Positions 24,710 through 34,885 of a stretch of DNA of 64,000 bases are shown one piece after another (position 1 is the stretch's first letter; the number at the start of each line of letters is the position of its first letter). Source of the stretch: Rhizobium sp. P38BS-XIX. GTDB taxonomy: Bacteria > Pseudomonadota > Alphaproteobacteria > Rhizobiales > Rhizobiaceae. The stretch covers positions 1,798,001 to 1,862,000 of the forward strand of contig NZ_JABAIJ010000001.1 in assembly GCF_012641435.1 (NCBI RefSeq). Direction: 5' to 3'. Both the position numbers and the translations under genes were made by a program. The notes under the pieces were generated by a model. That model searched no databases. It saw nothing but the letters and a program-made list of their open reading frames with translations, and was not told where the DNA came from.

Positions 24710-25024
24710 GCGATTCACCTCCCTCTGCCACCGGTTTCGTTATGTGAGATAGGGGTGAACGCGCTTCCAGCTCCTTAACACAACAATTAAAATGCGCGAT
24801 ATTTCCCAACTTATGAACTGTTAGAAACAGGTACGCACTCTTGCGGCCGCATATGGACAAGGACTGCGTCACCGTCGACAGGCGCAAGCCGTTGATTATG
24901 TTGCACTACCCAGAACGGGAAGATGCTATCTTACGAAAATCCTTAAAATAGGAGGCTTGCGGAATAAAAAAATTGTGACGCGCCGCAGCCAATTGCCCGA
25001 TCGGAATCTACATAAATCGGGAGC
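24710..25024. other. AT-rich gap upstream of the GGDEF gene
   Basis: About 315 bp, richer in A/T than its flanks, with no credible gene. It follows the end of the HExxH-protein gene and should hold the promoter of the GGDEF gene (and perhaps of ureEFG). No clear terminator or operator was recognised. Confidence 0.4.
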
Positions 25025-25795
25025 TTAATACTCTTGGATGCGCTGTTCGATTTTGCCGCGGTTCTTTTCGAGATAGCGACGGTTTTTCGTGAAATTGGCA
25101 CGAAGCCCGCTGGTGGCATATTGCCCTATGGGCGAGACATCCTCGTTCGTCAGCAGCGCTCTTACAGCCAGCGCAAACCCCCATTCGTTTTGGGTGAGAT
25201 ACCCCAAGCGTCGCGTCGACCAGCCTTGCGTACTGCTGGCATCATCACGATATTGACTGAACTGAAACGACTGGTTTCCACCGAAAACGCCGAAGCCCAG
25301 GAACACCGTTGCAAGATCTGTCATGAACTCTTCGTTTTCAGCCCAATCCGGCGGCCTTGTGGGAACCGAAAACAATATCGAATGGCAGATTTCGTGGATG
25401 AGAACAGCGATCAGCTGCTCCAGATCGCGCACGATTCCGGGCGTATAAGTGATGATGTGCCGATTGTTTGCGGCGCGATACGTACCGCCCGGATCTTGCG
25501 GGACATTTTGCACGAGGGCCAGACCGCCCAGGTGCGGCTCGATTGCCTCCTCCTGCTCACGAACTTCGAAGCTCTCGGCATCAAGCTTGAGAAGTTGACA
25601 GAGATGAGAAAAGACAAAAATCACATGCTCATGCCCCGATTGCCCGGAATTTGGGAAATCGGCATGTCGCGGATATCTTGAGGTGAACCTTTTCAAGGCG
25701 TCCAAGCCCCCAAGATTTTCCAGCAGCCATCCCCACGCCGAAAGCTGCCAATCCTCGTCATCGGTGCTTATCGTGGATTTGGAAAACCAGAACAT
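25025..25795 (-). CDS. Uncharacterised HExxH metallopeptidase-like protein in the urease operon
   Basis: A 256-aa protein without signal peptide or membrane helices. Residues near 134-138 read HEICH in a helix-like context (LIAVLIHEICHSILF), the zinc-peptidase signature. About 20 residues on, NEEFMTDLATVFLGFGVF could provide the third ligand (Glu/Asp), as in gluzincin or ImmA-like enzymes. Its ATG starts 2 bases after the ureC stop, so it is translated with ureC. Base composition is a little more A/T-rich than ureC. The family is not recognised; protease activity and any role in urease maturation are inferences. Confidence 0.7.
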   Translation of the reverse strand: MFWFSKSTISTDDEDWQLSAWGWLLENLGGLDALKRFTSRYPRHADFPNSGQSGHEHVIFVFSHLCQLLKLDAESFEVREQEEAIEPHLGGLALVQNVPQDPGGTYRAANNRHIITYTPGIVRDLEQLIAVLIHEICHSILFSVPTRPPDWAENEEFMTDLATVFLGFGVFGGNQSFQFSQYRDDASSTQGWSTRRLGYLTQNEWGFALAVRALLTNEDVSPIGQYATSGLRANFTKNRRYLEKNRGKIEQRIQEY

Positions 25796-25797
25796 GT

Positions 25798-27510
25798 TCA
25801 GAACAGGAAATAGCGCTGTGCCATTGGCAACACAGTCGCCGGTTCGCAGGTCAGAAGCTCGCCATCGGCTCGAACTTCGTAGGTTTCCGGATCGACCTCG
25901 ATATGGGGCGTGAGGTTGTTGTGGATCATCGATGCCTTTGAAATGCCGCCGCGCGTGTTTTTCACCGGCAGCAGTGCCTTGGCCACGCCAAGCTTGCCGG
26001 CAAGCCCGGCATCGAAGGCCGCCTGAGAAACGAATGTCACGGAGGAATTGGTGCGATTCTTGCCGAAAGCACCGAACATGGGACGATAATGCATCGGCTG
26101 CGGCGTCGGGATAGACGCGTTAGGATCGCCCATCGGCGCTGCAGCGATGGAACCGCCAAGCAGGACCATCTCGGGCTTCACGCCGAAAAAGGCCGGATTC
26201 CAGAGCACGAGGTCGGCACGCTTGCCGATCTCGATCGATCCCACCTCGTGACTGACGCCATGGGCGATAGCCGGGTTGATCGTGTATTTGGCAATATAGC
26301 GCTTCACACGAAAATTGTCGTTGTCCCCGATTTCCTGAGCAAGACGGCCGCGCTGACGCTTCATCTTGTCGGCGGTCTGCCATGTCCGGATCGCCACCTC
26401 ACCGACGCGACCCATGGCCTGGCTGTCGGACGAAATGATCGAGAAGGCGCCGATATCATGCAGGATATCCTCGGCCGCAATCGTTTCCTTGCGAATGCGG
26501 CTTTCCGCAAAGGCGATATCTTCCGGGATCGACGGCGACAGATGATGGCAGACCATCAGCATGTCGAGATGCTCTGCGATCGTGTTAACCGTGTAGGGCC
26601 GCGTCGGGTTGGTCGAGGACGGGATGACGTTGGACTGACCGCAGATTTTGATGATGTCGGGAGCGTGGCCGCCACCGGCGCCTTCCGTATGAAAAGCATG
26701 GATCGTGCGGCCCTTGATGGATCCGATCGTGTCCTCGACGAAGCCGCTTTCATTCAACGTATCCGTGTGGATCATCACCTGGACGTCGTATTCATCGGCA
26801 ACGCCCAGGCAGCAGTCGATGGCCGCCGGCGTCGTGCCCCAGTCCTCATGCAGCTTGAGGGCGCACGCGCCGCCCAGCACCATCTCTTCCAGAGCCGCCG
26901 GCACGGAGGCATTCCCCTTGCCTGACAATCCGATGTTCATCGGGAAGGCATCGAAAGACTCGATCATCCGCGCCAGATGCCAGGGGCCGGGGGTGCAGGT
27001 TGTCGCCAACGTGCCATGTGCCGGCCCGGTGCCGCCGCCGAGCATGGTCGTAATGCCCGACATCAGAGCCTCTTCGATCTGCTGAGGGCAGATGAAGTGG
27101 ATGTGGCTGTCCATGCCGCCGGCGGTGACGATCTTGCCCTCACCGGCAATCGCCTCGGTGCCCGGCCCGACGATGATGTTGACGTTCGGCTGAGTGTCGG
27201 GATTGCCGGCCTTGCCGATCGCGATGATGCGGCCGTCTTTCAGGCCGATATCTGCCTTGACGATCCCCCAATGGTCGAGAATGAGCGCATTGGTGATGAC
27301 CGTGTCGACGGCACCTGCCGCCCGCGTTACCTGGCTTTGCCCCATGCCGTCGCGGATAACCTTGCCGCCGCCGAATTTCACTTCCTCGCCATAGGTGGTG
27401 AAATCCTTCTCCACTTCGATGAACAACTCGGTATCGGCAAGCCGCACCTTGTCGCCCACCGTCGGTCCGAACATGTTGGCATAGGCAGCGCGGGAAATCC
27501 TGTAGGGCAT
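25798..27510 (-). CDS. ureC: Urease alpha subunit (catalytic)
   Basis: The 570-aa catalytic subunit that hydrolyses urea to ammonia and carbamate. Nickel and active-site motifs are all visible: [14 protein letters not shown], the carbamylated Lys in [33 protein letters not shown], the flap and catalytic His in [12 protein letters not shown], and the nickel-ligand Asp in SSDSQAMGR. Full length. Unlike many bacterial operons, three genes separate it from ureE and two from ureB. Confidence 0.97.
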   Translation of the reverse strand: MPYRISRAAYANMFGPTVGDKVRLADTELFIEVEKDFTTYGEEVKFGGGKVIRDGMGQSQVTRAAGAVDTVITNALILDHWGIVKADIGLKDGRIIAIGKAGNPDTQPNVNIIVGPGTEAIAGEGKIVTAGGMDSHIHFICPQQIEEALMSGITTMLGGGTGPAHGTLATTCTPGPWHLARMIESFDAFPMNIGLSGKGNASVPAALEEMVLGGACALKLHEDWGTTPAAIDCCLGVADEYDVQVMIHTDTLNESGFVEDTIGSIKGRTIHAFHTEGAGGGHAPDIIKICGQSNVIPSSTNPTRPYTVNTIAEHLDMLMVCHHLSPSIPEDIAFAESRIRKETIAAEDILHDIGAFSIISSDSQAMGRVGEVAIRTWQTADKMKRQRGRLAQEIGDNDNFRVKRYIAKYTINPAIAHGVSHEVGSIEIGKRADLVLWNPAFFGVKPEMVLLGGSIAAAPMGDPNASIPTPQPMHYRPMFGAFGKNRTNSSVTFVSQAAFDAGLAGKLGVAKALLPVKNTRGGISKASMIHNNLTPHIEVDPETYEVRADGELLTCEPATVLPMAQRYFLF

Positions 27511-27513
27511 CGA

Positions 27514-28158
27514 TCAATCTCCTTGGGAGGCAGAGAAGAGGGTCTTGTCGGCAAGACGGCGCAGCCGACCGAGGGAGACATAAGCATTCACCAATCGCTT
27601 CTCGGCGGCAAAAGGATGCTCTTCCCAGCCGGTATGGCTGAAGCCGGTAATAGCGATATCGTCGTCCGGATAGCGCGCCATCGCCTCGGCAATCACGATC
27701 ATGCCGCTGCTCGGCACCACGTAGGAGCCTGGATCGTGCTCTGCGAGAGCGGCATCGACGCTTTCGTGAAGGGATTGATCGATCACCACATGCCTCTTGC
27801 CGACGGCCTGACAGAAAACGGTGAACTGGTCCGTATAATCATCGCAGAAATCGTCGAGTTCCGGATGCGACACGGCAAGCGGCGCGCGCAACGCCTCGAA
27901 CTTGCGGGGATCGCGGACGCTCCAGATTTCGGACGCTGCGGCGACGGCAGGGCTCTTGCGCCACTCCGCCGAGCCGAGCATGGCCCGCGCCGGCCGGCCG
28001 GTATTGCAGACGGCCACGACATCCGTCCTGTTGCCGCCGGCACCCATCGAGCGGCTGTCATTGAATCGGATCACCAGATCGGCGGCATCAATCTCGGCCG
28101 CAGCGCCCGCTGCGACTTCGCCATTGCCAACGATAACCACACGGCGCCTCGAACTCAC
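27514..28158 (-). CDS. GT29/sialyltransferase-like 'urease operon accessory protein'
   Basis: A 214-aa protein. The N-terminus (VVIVGNGEVAAG, then LVIRFNDSRSMG and NRTD) resembles the large sialyl motif of family GT29 glycosyltransferases. YVVPSSGMIVIAEAM resembles the small motif, and ITGFSHTGWEEHPFAAE carries an H-x-E pair like the very small motif. It is shorter than eukaryotic members and has no membrane anchor. The GTG start overlaps the stop of the LprI-like gene and ureC follows after 3 bp, so it is firmly inside the operon. Rhizobial copies are commonly labelled urease operon accessory protein, without known activity. Confidence 0.65.
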   Translation of the reverse strand: MSSRRRVVIVGNGEVAAGAAAEIDAADLVIRFNDSRSMGAGGNRTDVVAVCNTGRPARAMLGSAEWRKSPAVAAASEIWSVRDPRKFEALRAPLAVSHPELDDFCDDYTDQFTVFCQAVGKRHVVIDQSLHESVDAALAEHDPGSYVVPSSGMIVIAEAMARYPDDDIAITGFSHTGWEEHPFAAEKRLVNAYVSLGRLRRLADKTLFSASQGD

Positions 28159-28592
28159 TGATTAGCCTCCGGCCCATCGGCAAGTTCTTTCAGCTCCTTG
28201 GTTCGCTGCTTGGTGAGGCTCTCCTTGCAACCCGAAACAACCATGGGCTCCGCCGAACCACCGCGCATCCGGAAGCCCTGCGACTCGCATTCGCCATCGC
28301 GATAATCGACCCAGGCGCGTTGCGCCTTGACGAGCGCTTTTTCAGCACCTTTCAACTCACCGCTAAGGTTGGCATCAAGGGCGACCATTGCGGCACGGGC
28401 TTTCTTGTATTGAACGTTCAACGCCTGGTCCGCCTTGTCGAAGGCACGATCAGCACAAATATTCAGCTCCGATTGCACCGAGGTGTTGGCGCAATCCACC
28501 TTTGCGTCATCTGTACCGCTTTGCGCAAAGGCCGGGCCGCAGACGAAAACAGCGGCGATGGCCACGGCAGGTACAAGCAATTTCAAAAACAT
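28155..28592 (-). CDS. LprI-like (DUF1311) exported protein
   Basis: A 145-aa protein with a signal peptide (cleavage near AFA|QSG, residue 23). The mature part has the DUF1311/LprI pattern: Cys-containing start (VDCANTSVQSELNICADRAFDKAD), a helical charged centre and a final W-x2-YRDGEC block with later cysteines. LprI relatives include a lysozyme inhibitor in Mycobacterium; the function here is unknown. It lies between ureB and the GT29-like gene, with 4-bp overlap to the latter. Confidence 0.78.
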   Translation of the reverse strand: MFLKLLVPAVAIAAVFVCGPAFAQSGTDDAKVDCANTSVQSELNICADRAFDKADQALNVQYKKARAAMVALDANLSGELKGAEKALVKAQRAWVDYRDGECESQGFRMRGGSAEPMVVSGCKESLTKQRTKELKELADGPEANQ

Positions 28593-28611
28593 CGACTTCT
28601 TCTCCCAATTC

Positions 28612-28917
28612 TCAAAGCTTGCCCATGACCTGCTGGCGAAAGCCGTATACTTCGCGCTTGCCCGACAAAGGGATCAGCGTCACCTCGCGCGTCTGCCCCG
28701 GCTCGAAGCGCACCGCGGTGCCGGCCGGAATATCCAGCCGCATGCCTTTGGCCTTGTCGCGTTCGAACGAAAGCCCCGCATTGGTTTCGGCGAAATGATA
28801 GTGGCTGCCAACCTGGACCGGACGGTCGCCGGTATTGGAAACCTCGAGCGTCACGGTCGGCGCGCCGACATTGAGCTCGATATCGCCGCTCGCAGCGATA
28901 ACTTCACCTGGGATCAT
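28612..28917 (-). CDS. ureB: Urease beta subunit
   Basis: A 101-aa structural subunit of the (UreABC)3 urease. It starts MIPGEV and has the conserved [13 protein letters not shown] and [14 protein letters not shown] blocks. ATG 28917 is the family start; the upstream extension of the open frame is non-coding. 92 bp separate it from ureA. Confidence 0.95.
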   Translation of the reverse strand: MIPGEVIAASGDIELNVGAPTVTLEVSNTGDRPVQVGSHYHFAETNAGLSFERDKAKGMRLDIPAGTAVRFEPGQTREVTLIPLSGKREVYGFRQQVMGKL

Positions 28918-29009
28918 GGTTTTCTCCTCATGAGGATCAGCACCAGCCGGCGTTCCGGCGGTAAATCCGTGTCGCATTGGCAATCGGCTCTCAGACGGAG
29001 CATCGCATC

Positions 29010-29312
29010 TTACCGGATCGGTTCGTGGACGGTGACAAGCTTCGTGCCGTCAGGAAACGTCGCCTCGACCTGAATGTCGTGGATCATCTCGGCGATGCCT
29101 TCCATCACCTGATCCCGCGTGATGACGTGGGCGCCAGCCTCCATCAACTCGGCGACTGGACGACCGTCACGGGCGCCTTCGACGACGAAATCGGTGATCA
29201 GTGCGATGGCTTCGGGATGGTTGAGCTTGACGCCGCGTTCAAGACGGCGCCGTGCCACCATTGCCGCCATGGAAATCAGCAGCTTGTCTTTTTCTCTCGG
29301 AGTAAGGTTCAT
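29010..29312 (-). CDS. ureA: Urease gamma subunit
   Basis: A 100-aa urease structural subunit beginning [16 protein letters not shown] and containing [11 protein letters not shown] and VTRDQVMEG. Full length. It is 139 bp after ureD and 92 bp before ureB. Confidence 0.96.
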   Translation of the reverse strand: MNLTPREKDKLLISMAAMVARRRLERGVKLNHPEAIALITDFVVEGARDGRPVAELMEAGAHVITRDQVMEGIAEMIHDIQVEATFPDGTKLVTVHEPIR

Positions 29313-29451
29313 CGCCTACCTATGTGATTGCTGTTCTTCAGAGCATGATGTCGAAAAGTACGAGCGGTTTTCGGCGTCATGATCGACTTCTCTGATTTTG
29401 GTGCCGGAGGATCTCAGGTCAAGCAGCCCTAAAATCTTTCGGCGTCGAGGA

Positions 29452-30273
29452 CTACAAGTTCCAGACTTTCGGCACAGGCGCTCCATTGCGCAAGGCTGAT
29501 ATGATGGGGATCAGAATTTTTCTCAGCGCAAATCCATCGGCGGCGGCGAGGCGCACCACCAGCTTCTCACCCCATTGGCTGACGCCTCCCATATGGGTTT
29601 CGACAAGCGGCCTGATGCGGGAGAGATAAGTCTCGGCCGAGGTCCCGACATAAAGCAGGGTCGCAAACGCGACCTGCCCGCTGAGAACGGCCGCCTTGGC
29701 CGTCAAACCGGCGACATCATCCTGCAGGCGCAATTCCTCGGCATGAACCAGGCGCCCGTTGCGACGAATGCGCCAGCGATCCTGAAAAAGGCCCTCTGCC
29801 ATCGCTTCACCCATGGCCTTGCGCCCGAGCAAAATCGCCTCGACGGCCAGGAATTCGGCTGTATCGTCAAGCTCGACGCTCAGGCTGCGCGAAAGCGATG
29901 CACGGTCGAACAGGATGGTTTCCTGCGGCAGCCAGTCGACCCGCGCGCCGGCGCTGACCTTGATCGATGTCTCCACTTCGGCCGTCGCAGCCGAAGCCTT
30001 GTAGATTTTTTCGCAGGCTTGCGTTGTCACATCGATGCGCGTGCCGGGCCCTGCCACCACGCTCCAATCCATGTGATCACCACCGGTAAGGCCGCCAGCG
30101 GTGTTGATGATGACGGCTTCCATGGAGCGATCGAAGGTCTCGGGCAGCCGGATTTTGGCCGCACCTTCCTGAAACAATTCGGCAAGGCGCGTGCATCCGC
30201 CGAGCGACTTGGCCGCAAGATGGCCGCGACCCCGCGCCCTCTGCGGTCTTGTCTCTGCAGCCATCATCGCCAT
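29452..30273 (-). CDS. ureD: Urease accessory protein UreD
   Basis: A 273-aa urease assembly scaffold (UreD/UreH family), first gene of the cluster. Conserved stretches [19 protein letters not shown] and [11 protein letters not shown] are present. ATG 30273 and ATG 30264 are both possible; GGAGAGG lies 3 and 12 bases before them, which slightly favours 30264. The promoter should lie in 30274-30466. Confidence 0.93.
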   Translation of the reverse strand: MAMMAAETRPQRARGRGHLAAKSLGGCTRLAELFQEGAAKIRLPETFDRSMEAVIINTAGGLTGGDHMDWSVVAGPGTRIDVTTQACEKIYKASAATAEVETSIKVSAGARVDWLPQETILFDRASLSRSLSVELDDTAEFLAVEAILLGRKAMGEAMAEGLFQDRWRIRRNGRLVHAEELRLQDDVAGLTAKAAVLSGQVAFATLLYVGTSAETYLSRIRPLVETHMGGVSQWGEKLVVRLAAADGFALRKILIPIISALRNGAPVPKVWNL

Positions 30274-30466
30274 CAGCCTCTCCAGACATCACACCATATC
30301 GTGCCCGATCATTGAAACCCGGCAACGAATAACTGCAAGCAATTCCCGTGCCTTGTTCGACACCCGGCGACAAGGGTGCTTCAGCCGCAGCAATCGCCGC
30401 ATTTTTCGCCAAACGCTAAAAACAAAGGCAATTCCTTGGGGCTCGATGCGCGAGCAGGCTCCGAAA

Positions 30467-31438
30467 CTAGACCACGCGGTCCGGTGGCTCACGGCCATCA
30501 AAGAAGGCGGTGATGTTGTCGACCACCTTCATGCCCATCGCCGAGCGCGTCTCCTCCGTCGCACTGCCGAGATGCGGCAGAAGCACGACGTTATCGAGCG
30601 CTCTCAATCGTTCCGGCACATGCGGTTCGGCCTCGTAAACGTCAAGGCCCGCACCGCGGATCGTGCCTCGTTCAAGCGCTGCGATCAATGCGGCTTCATC
30701 GACAACATCGCCCCGCGCCGTGTTGATCAGGAAGGCCTCCGGCTTCATCCTCGAGAGGCGCTCGGCATTCATCAGATGCTTGTTTTCCGTACCGCCTGGG
30801 CAATGCAGGGAGACAAAATCAGAAACCTCCAGAACCTCTTCGACGGTCTGCAATTGCATGGCGCCATAGCGCGAGGCTTCCATCGGATCGATGGCGGAGC
30901 GGTTATAGAAGACCACGTCCATGCCGAAGCCGAAGTGGCAGCGCTGCGCGAAAGCCCGGCCGATACGGCCAAAGCCGATGATGCCGACGGTCTTACCCGT
31001 GACCTTCGTGCCGACGAGATGCGTCGGCCGCCAGCCGGTCCACCCCCCTGCCCGCACCTCACGTTCGCCTTCACCGCCGCGACGGGCGACGGACAGCAGG
31101 AGAAGCATGGCGATATCGGCCGTGCAGTCGGTCAGCACGCCGGGCGTATTGGTGACGACGACGCCTTTTTCCTTGGCCGCGGCGATATCGATATGATTGA
31201 AGCCGACCCCGAAATTGCCGAGAATTTTGGTCTGGATCGCCCCACCCTCGAAAAGTGAAGCCGGAAACCTGTCGGAAACCGTCGGAAGGACTGCATCATA
31301 GGTCGACAACGCCTCGCGCAATTGTGCCGCATCGAGAGCCACGTCATCCGTGTTCAACGTAACGTCAAAGCGCTCTGCCAGCACAGCCTCGACAGAGGCC
31401 GGCCAACGCCGGGTAACGAGAATACGGGGCTTGCTCAT
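30467..31438 (-). CDS. D-2-hydroxyacid dehydrogenase (glyoxylate/hydroxypyruvate reductase type)
   Basis: A 323-aa NAD(P)-dependent enzyme reducing glyoxylate, hydroxypyruvate or related 2-oxoacids. The nucleotide-binding GIIGFGRIGRAFAQR motif lies at about 150-164. Catalytic Arg (NTARGDVVDE), Glu and His (LLPHLGSAT) are in the expected order. Start ATG 31438 (MSKPRILVTRR) is the family start; the longer open frame is non-coding. It stands alone between ureD and the liv-type binding protein. Confidence 0.88.
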   Translation of the reverse strand: MSKPRILVTRRWPASVEAVLAERFDVTLNTDDVALDAAQLREALSTYDAVLPTVSDRFPASLFEGGAIQTKILGNFGVGFNHIDIAAAKEKGVVVTNTPGVLTDCTADIAMLLLLSVARRGGEGEREVRAGGWTGWRPTHLVGTKVTGKTVGIIGFGRIGRAFAQRCHFGFGMDVVFYNRSAIDPMEASRYGAMQLQTVEEVLEVSDFVSLHCPGGTENKHLMNAERLSRMKPEAFLINTARGDVVDEAALIAALERGTIRGAGLDVYEAEPHVPERLRALDNVVLLPHLGSATEETRSAMGMKVVDNITAFFDGREPPDRVV

Positions 31439-31532
31439 GCTCAATTCCTCCTGCCGATACCGCGCAGACTTAATCCAGGACGGACCCGAAGGAAATGGCG
31501 AAGATCTTCTGAGTGCTTGAAAAGCGCAGAAA

Positions 31533-31560
31533 CGAAAAAGCCCGGCCAAAAGGCCGGGCT
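31533..31560 (-). terminator. Intrinsic terminator after the binding-protein gene
   Basis: AGCCCGGCC-AAAA-GGCCGGGCT, perfect 9-bp stem, followed on the minus strand by TTTTTCG. It ends the transcript arriving from 32721. Confidence 0.88.
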
Positions 31561-31599
31561 TCGTAACTCTCGTATCAACCGGCAAGCCGGCCGCGATGA

Positions 31600-32721
31600 T
31601 TACTTCGTGATTTCGGCGTAAGCGTACTTGCCGTCGGAACCCTTGGACCACTTGTACATGACATAGTCCGGACGGGTGATGTCGCCCTTGGCATTGAAGC
31701 TGAGGTCGCCGATTGCGGTCTTGAACGGGCCCTTTGCCTTGATTGCGTCGGCAACGGCCATCGGGTCGTTCGAGCCGGCAGCCTTGGCAGCAGCAGCAAT
31801 GACCTGCATCGCCGCATAGCTGTAGAAGGTATAACCTTCCGGTTCGTAACCGGCAGCGCGGAACTTGGTCACGAGATCGGCAGCAGCCGGATTCTTGCGT
31901 GCATCCGGTGCGAACGTCATGAGCGTGCCGTCGACGGCATCGCCGGCGATGGAAGCAAGCTCGTTGGTGACGATACCGTCACCCGACATGAAGTGAGCCT
32001 TCACGCCCTGATCGGCCATCTGGCGCAGGATCAGGCCGGCTTCGGTGTGGAGACCACCGTAGTAGACGAAATCGATGCCTGCCTGCTTCATCTTGGCGAT
32101 GAGGGCCGAGTAGTCCTTGTCGCCGGGAGTGATGCCTTCATAAAGAACTTCCGTAACGCCAGCGGCATTCAGGTTCTTCTTGGTTTCATCGGCAAGGCCC
32201 TGGCCGTATGGGGTTTTGTCGTGAACGACGGCAACCTTGGCGCCCTTGAAATTGTCGACGATGTACTTGGCGGCAACGATACCCTGCTGGTCGTCACGGC
32301 CGCAGGTACGGAAGGTGTTCCAAAGGCCACGCTCGGTGTAGGTCGGGTTGGTGGCAGCCGGCGAAATCTCAAGAATGCCGTTTTCGGCGTAGACTTCCGA
32401 AGCCGGGATGGAAACGCCCGAGTTGAAGTGACCGACAACGAACTTGACACCATCGGCGACGAACTTGTTGGCAACCGAAACGCCCTGCTTGGCGTCGGAT
32501 ACGTCATCGCCGAGTTCGACCTTGATCTTTTCCCCATTGATGCCGCCAGCCGCATTGATATCGGCAGCAGCCTGCTCGGCGCCCTTCTGAAGCTGCGCGC
32601 CAAACGCGGCATTCGGGCCCGTGAGGGGAGCGCCGACTGCAATAATGACATCGGCCTTCGCAACGCCGCCGAATGCGATCATCGCCGACAATGCCACTGC
32701 CGACAGAAGATACTTCTTCAT
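31600..32721 (-). CDS. braC: Branched-chain amino-acid ABC transporter substrate-binding protein
   Basis: A 373-aa periplasmic binding protein of the LivJ/BraC family. Signal peptide about residues 1-23 (ending AKA|DV), then [16 protein letters not shown] and the type I two-lobe fold with [13 protein letters not shown]. It would capture leucine, isoleucine and valine or a broader set of amino acids, as the rhizobial Bra system does. It is transcribed apart from the permease/ATPase genes but next to them, with its own terminator. Confidence 0.9.
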   Translation of the reverse strand: MKKYLLSAVALSAMIAFGGVAKADVIIAVGAPLTGPNAAFGAQLQKGAEQAAADINAAGGINGEKIKVELGDDVSDAKQGVSVANKFVADGVKFVVGHFNSGVSIPASEVYAENGILEISPAATNPTYTERGLWNTFRTCGRDDQQGIVAAKYIVDNFKGAKVAVVHDKTPYGQGLADETKKNLNAAGVTEVLYEGITPGDKDYSALIAKMKQAGIDFVYYGGLHTEAGLILRQMADQGVKAHFMSGDGIVTNELASIAGDAVDGTLMTFAPDARKNPAAADLVTKFRAAGYEPEGYTFYSYAAMQVIAAAAKAAGSNDPMAVADAIKAKGPFKTAIGDLSFNAKGDITRPDYVMYKWSKGSDGKYAYAEITK

Positions 32722-32906
32722 ATTGTTACTCCCAATTTTTGAGCGGGTTCCGTTTGATTCGCCCTGCGCGATACCCACCAATCATCACGCCGGTAAACGC
32801 TTGTATTCCGAACTCTGGAAGCACGATCCCGCTGTGTGCTGCTTGTTTTTATCATGCAGGAAAGTGCCAGTAGTGCAATCAGACTGTGCCCAGTTTCAGG
32901 GCACTG

Positions 32907-33260
32907 TCAATTCTTCTTCTTCCAGGAAAAGGCCGAAGTCTTTTCATAGAGCCAGTAATAGTTATTCACCATCTGATCGGTACGTCGATACCGGTATCCT
33001 GCCGTCGAGAAAATGAGCAGGCACACAATATCGATGATGTAGATAGTGAGATCGAACACGGGGCCAGCAAACAGCGCATGATGCAGAAACTGCAGCGCAA
33101 ATCCGAGCAGGATGCTGTAGACGACCGCGAGCGGATAGCTTTCCCAATTGGAAGCGACAGCGCGACCGGTGCGCCATGCCGTCCAGAATCCGAGGATGAC
33201 GATGACGACGCGGATGACCATACGGCCGCCGGTATCGCTATCGAAGAGAAGTCCTTGCAT
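32907..33260 (-). CDS. Small membrane protein following livF (DUF6867-like)
   Basis: A 117-aa protein with about three membrane helices (near 14-30, 42-60, 66-88), a basic YRYRRTD stretch and a KKK tail. It begins 24 bp after the livF stop in the same direction, so it is part of the liv operon. I associate it with a DUF6867-type family found beside rhizobial livF, but the function is unknown. Confidence 0.7.
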   Translation of the reverse strand: MQGLLFDSDTGGRMVIRVVIVILGFWTAWRTGRAVASNWESYPLAVVYSILLGFALQFLHHALFAGPVFDLTIYIIDIVCLLIFSTAGYRYRRTDQMVNNYYWLYEKTSAFSWKKKN

Positions 33261-33284
33261 GTCAAATTCTCCGCGAAACGAAAC

Positions 33285-34013
33285 TCAATGGTGCCCGCCT
33301 TCAAGATAGGCGGCGCGGACTTCCGGATTGGCCAGCAACTCCTTGCCCGAACCGCTCATCGTCACCCGACCGTTGACCATCACATAAGCGCGGTCCGAAA
33401 GCTTCAGCGCCGCAAAGGCGTTCTGCTCGACCAGGAACACGGTCAGACCCTGCGTCTGATTCAGAACCTTGATCGCTTCGAAGATGCCCTTGATGATCAG
33501 CGGCGCAAGACCAAGCGAAGGCTCGTCCAGCAACAGCAGCTTGGGACGTGCCATCAGCGCGCGACCGATCGACAACATCTGCTGCTCGCCGCCTGAAAGC
33601 GTGCCGCCGCGCTGCGCCTGGCGTTCCTTCAGGCGCGGAAAGAGCGTGAAGATCTTCTCGACGTCCTCGTTGAAATATTTGAGCTTGTCGAGGCTCGCAC
33701 CCATCTGCAGGTTTTCATAAACCGTCATGCGGGGGAAAATGCGCCGGCCTTCAGGCGACTGGGCAATGCGAAGCCGCGCAATCTCATGCGTCGGCATGCG
33801 CGTGATGTCCTGGCCGTCAAAGGTGATTTTGCCGCTGCGAGCCTGCGGCGTCCCGCAGATCGTCATCATCAGCGTCGATTTTCCGGCGCCATTGGCGCCG
33901 ATCAGACTGACGATCTCGCCACTGTTGACCTCGATATCGACGCCGGCAAGAGCACGGATATTGCCATAATAGGTTTCGACGCCCGCGACCTTGAGAAGTG
34001 GTTGTCCCGTCAT
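33285..34013 (-). CDS. livF: Branched-chain amino-acid ABC transporter ATPase LivF
   Basis: A 242-aa ATPase with Walker A (GANGAGKST), signature (LSGGEQQM), Walker B (LLLLDEPSLGLAP) and LVEQNAFAALK. The LSGGEQQMLSIGRALM string is typical of LivF. ATG 34013 overlaps the livG stop by one base (TGATG); the TTG one codon upstream is unnecessary. Confidence 0.93.
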   Translation of the reverse strand: MTGQPLLKVAGVETYYGNIRALAGVDIEVNSGEIVSLIGANGAGKSTLMMTICGTPQARSGKITFDGQDITRMPTHEIARLRIAQSPEGRRIFPRMTVYENLQMGASLDKLKYFNEDVEKIFTLFPRLKERQAQRGGTLSGGEQQMLSIGRALMARPKLLLLDEPSLGLAPLIIKGIFEAIKVLNQTQGLTVFLVEQNAFAALKLSDRAYVMVNGRVTMSGSGKELLANPEVRAAYLEGGHH

Positions 34014-34885
34014 CAATTCTCGCCCTCTTGGAGGTGCTCGACTTCGGCAATCACCTCTTCCACTTCTTCGTCCTCAACGCCCAGATAGGCCGCGATCACC
34101 CTCGGATCGTTCTTGACCTCGTCCGGCGTACCGTCCGAAATCTTCTGCCCGTATTCGAGCACGATGACATGGTCGGAGATTTCCATGACGACCGACATGT
34201 CGTGCTCGATGAGGAGAAGCGACGTGCCGGTATCCTTGCGGATGCTGCGCAGAAACTCGTTGAGAACGAGGGACTCGCGAGGATTGAGACCGGCTGCCGG
34301 CTCGTCCAGGCAAAGCAGTTCGGGGCCGGTGCACATGGCACGGGCGATTTCCAGACGGCGCTGCGCACCATAGGAAAGGTCACCGGCCGGGTCATCGGCA
34401 CGGTCGATCAGATCGGCCTTTTCGAGCCAGAAGCGCGCCAGCTCGATCGCGTTCTTGGCTTCCGTGCTGTAACGGCCGATGCCGAGCAGCCCGAGAATCG
34501 TATAACCGGAGGCGCGCATCAGCTTGTTATGCTGCGCCACAAGCAGGTTTTCGAGCACGGTCAGACCGGAAAAGAGCCGGATATTCTGGAACGTGCGCGC
34601 CACCTTGGCTTCGCGCGTAATCCGGAAATCCGGAAGCCGCTCGAGGAGATATTCCTTGCCGCTCTTCTGGTTGAGGGTGATCATGCCCATGGTCGGCTTG
34701 TAGAAGCCGGTGATGCAGTTGAATACCGTGGTTTTGCCGGCGCCGTTCGGACCGATCAGCGCGGTGATGTCGCCACGCTTCGCCTCGAAGGAGAAGTCGT
34801 TGATCGCCATCAGGCCACCGAACTTCATCGAGAGATGATCGACCTTCAGCAGGATGTCGTTGGGGGTTGTGGTCACAGCGTTCAT
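34013..34885 (-). CDS. livG: Branched-chain amino-acid ABC transporter ATPase LivG
   Basis: A 290-aa ATPase with Walker A (GPNGAGKTT), [10 protein letters not shown] in the Q-loop region, the degenerate signature [14 protein letters not shown], Walker B ([13 protein letters not shown]) and LIEHDM. The tail is unusually acidic ([20 protein letters not shown]), about 20 residues longer than in enteric LivG. It is joined to livM and livF by one-base TGATG overlaps. Confidence 0.93.
   Translation of the reverse strand: MNAVTTTPNDILLKVDHLSMKFGGLMAINDFSFEAKRGDITALIGPNGAGKTTVFNCITGFYKPTMGMITLNQKSGKEYLLERLPDFRITREAKVARTFQNIRLFSGLTVLENLLVAQHNKLMRASGYTILGLLGIGRYSTEAKNAIELARFWLEKADLIDRADDPAGDLSYGAQRRLEIARAMCTGPELLCLDEPAAGLNPRESLVLNEFLRSIRKDTGTSLLLIEHDMSVVMEISDHVIVLEYGQKISDGTPDEVKNDPRVIAAYLGVEDEEVEEVIAEVEHLQEGEN

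Noticed and set aside
25789-25799. AGAACATGTTC at the start of the HExxH gene, similar to the sox palindrome
   Set aside because: It is formed by the start codon region within coding DNA and is incomplete; the resemblance to 45289-45300 is probably accidental.
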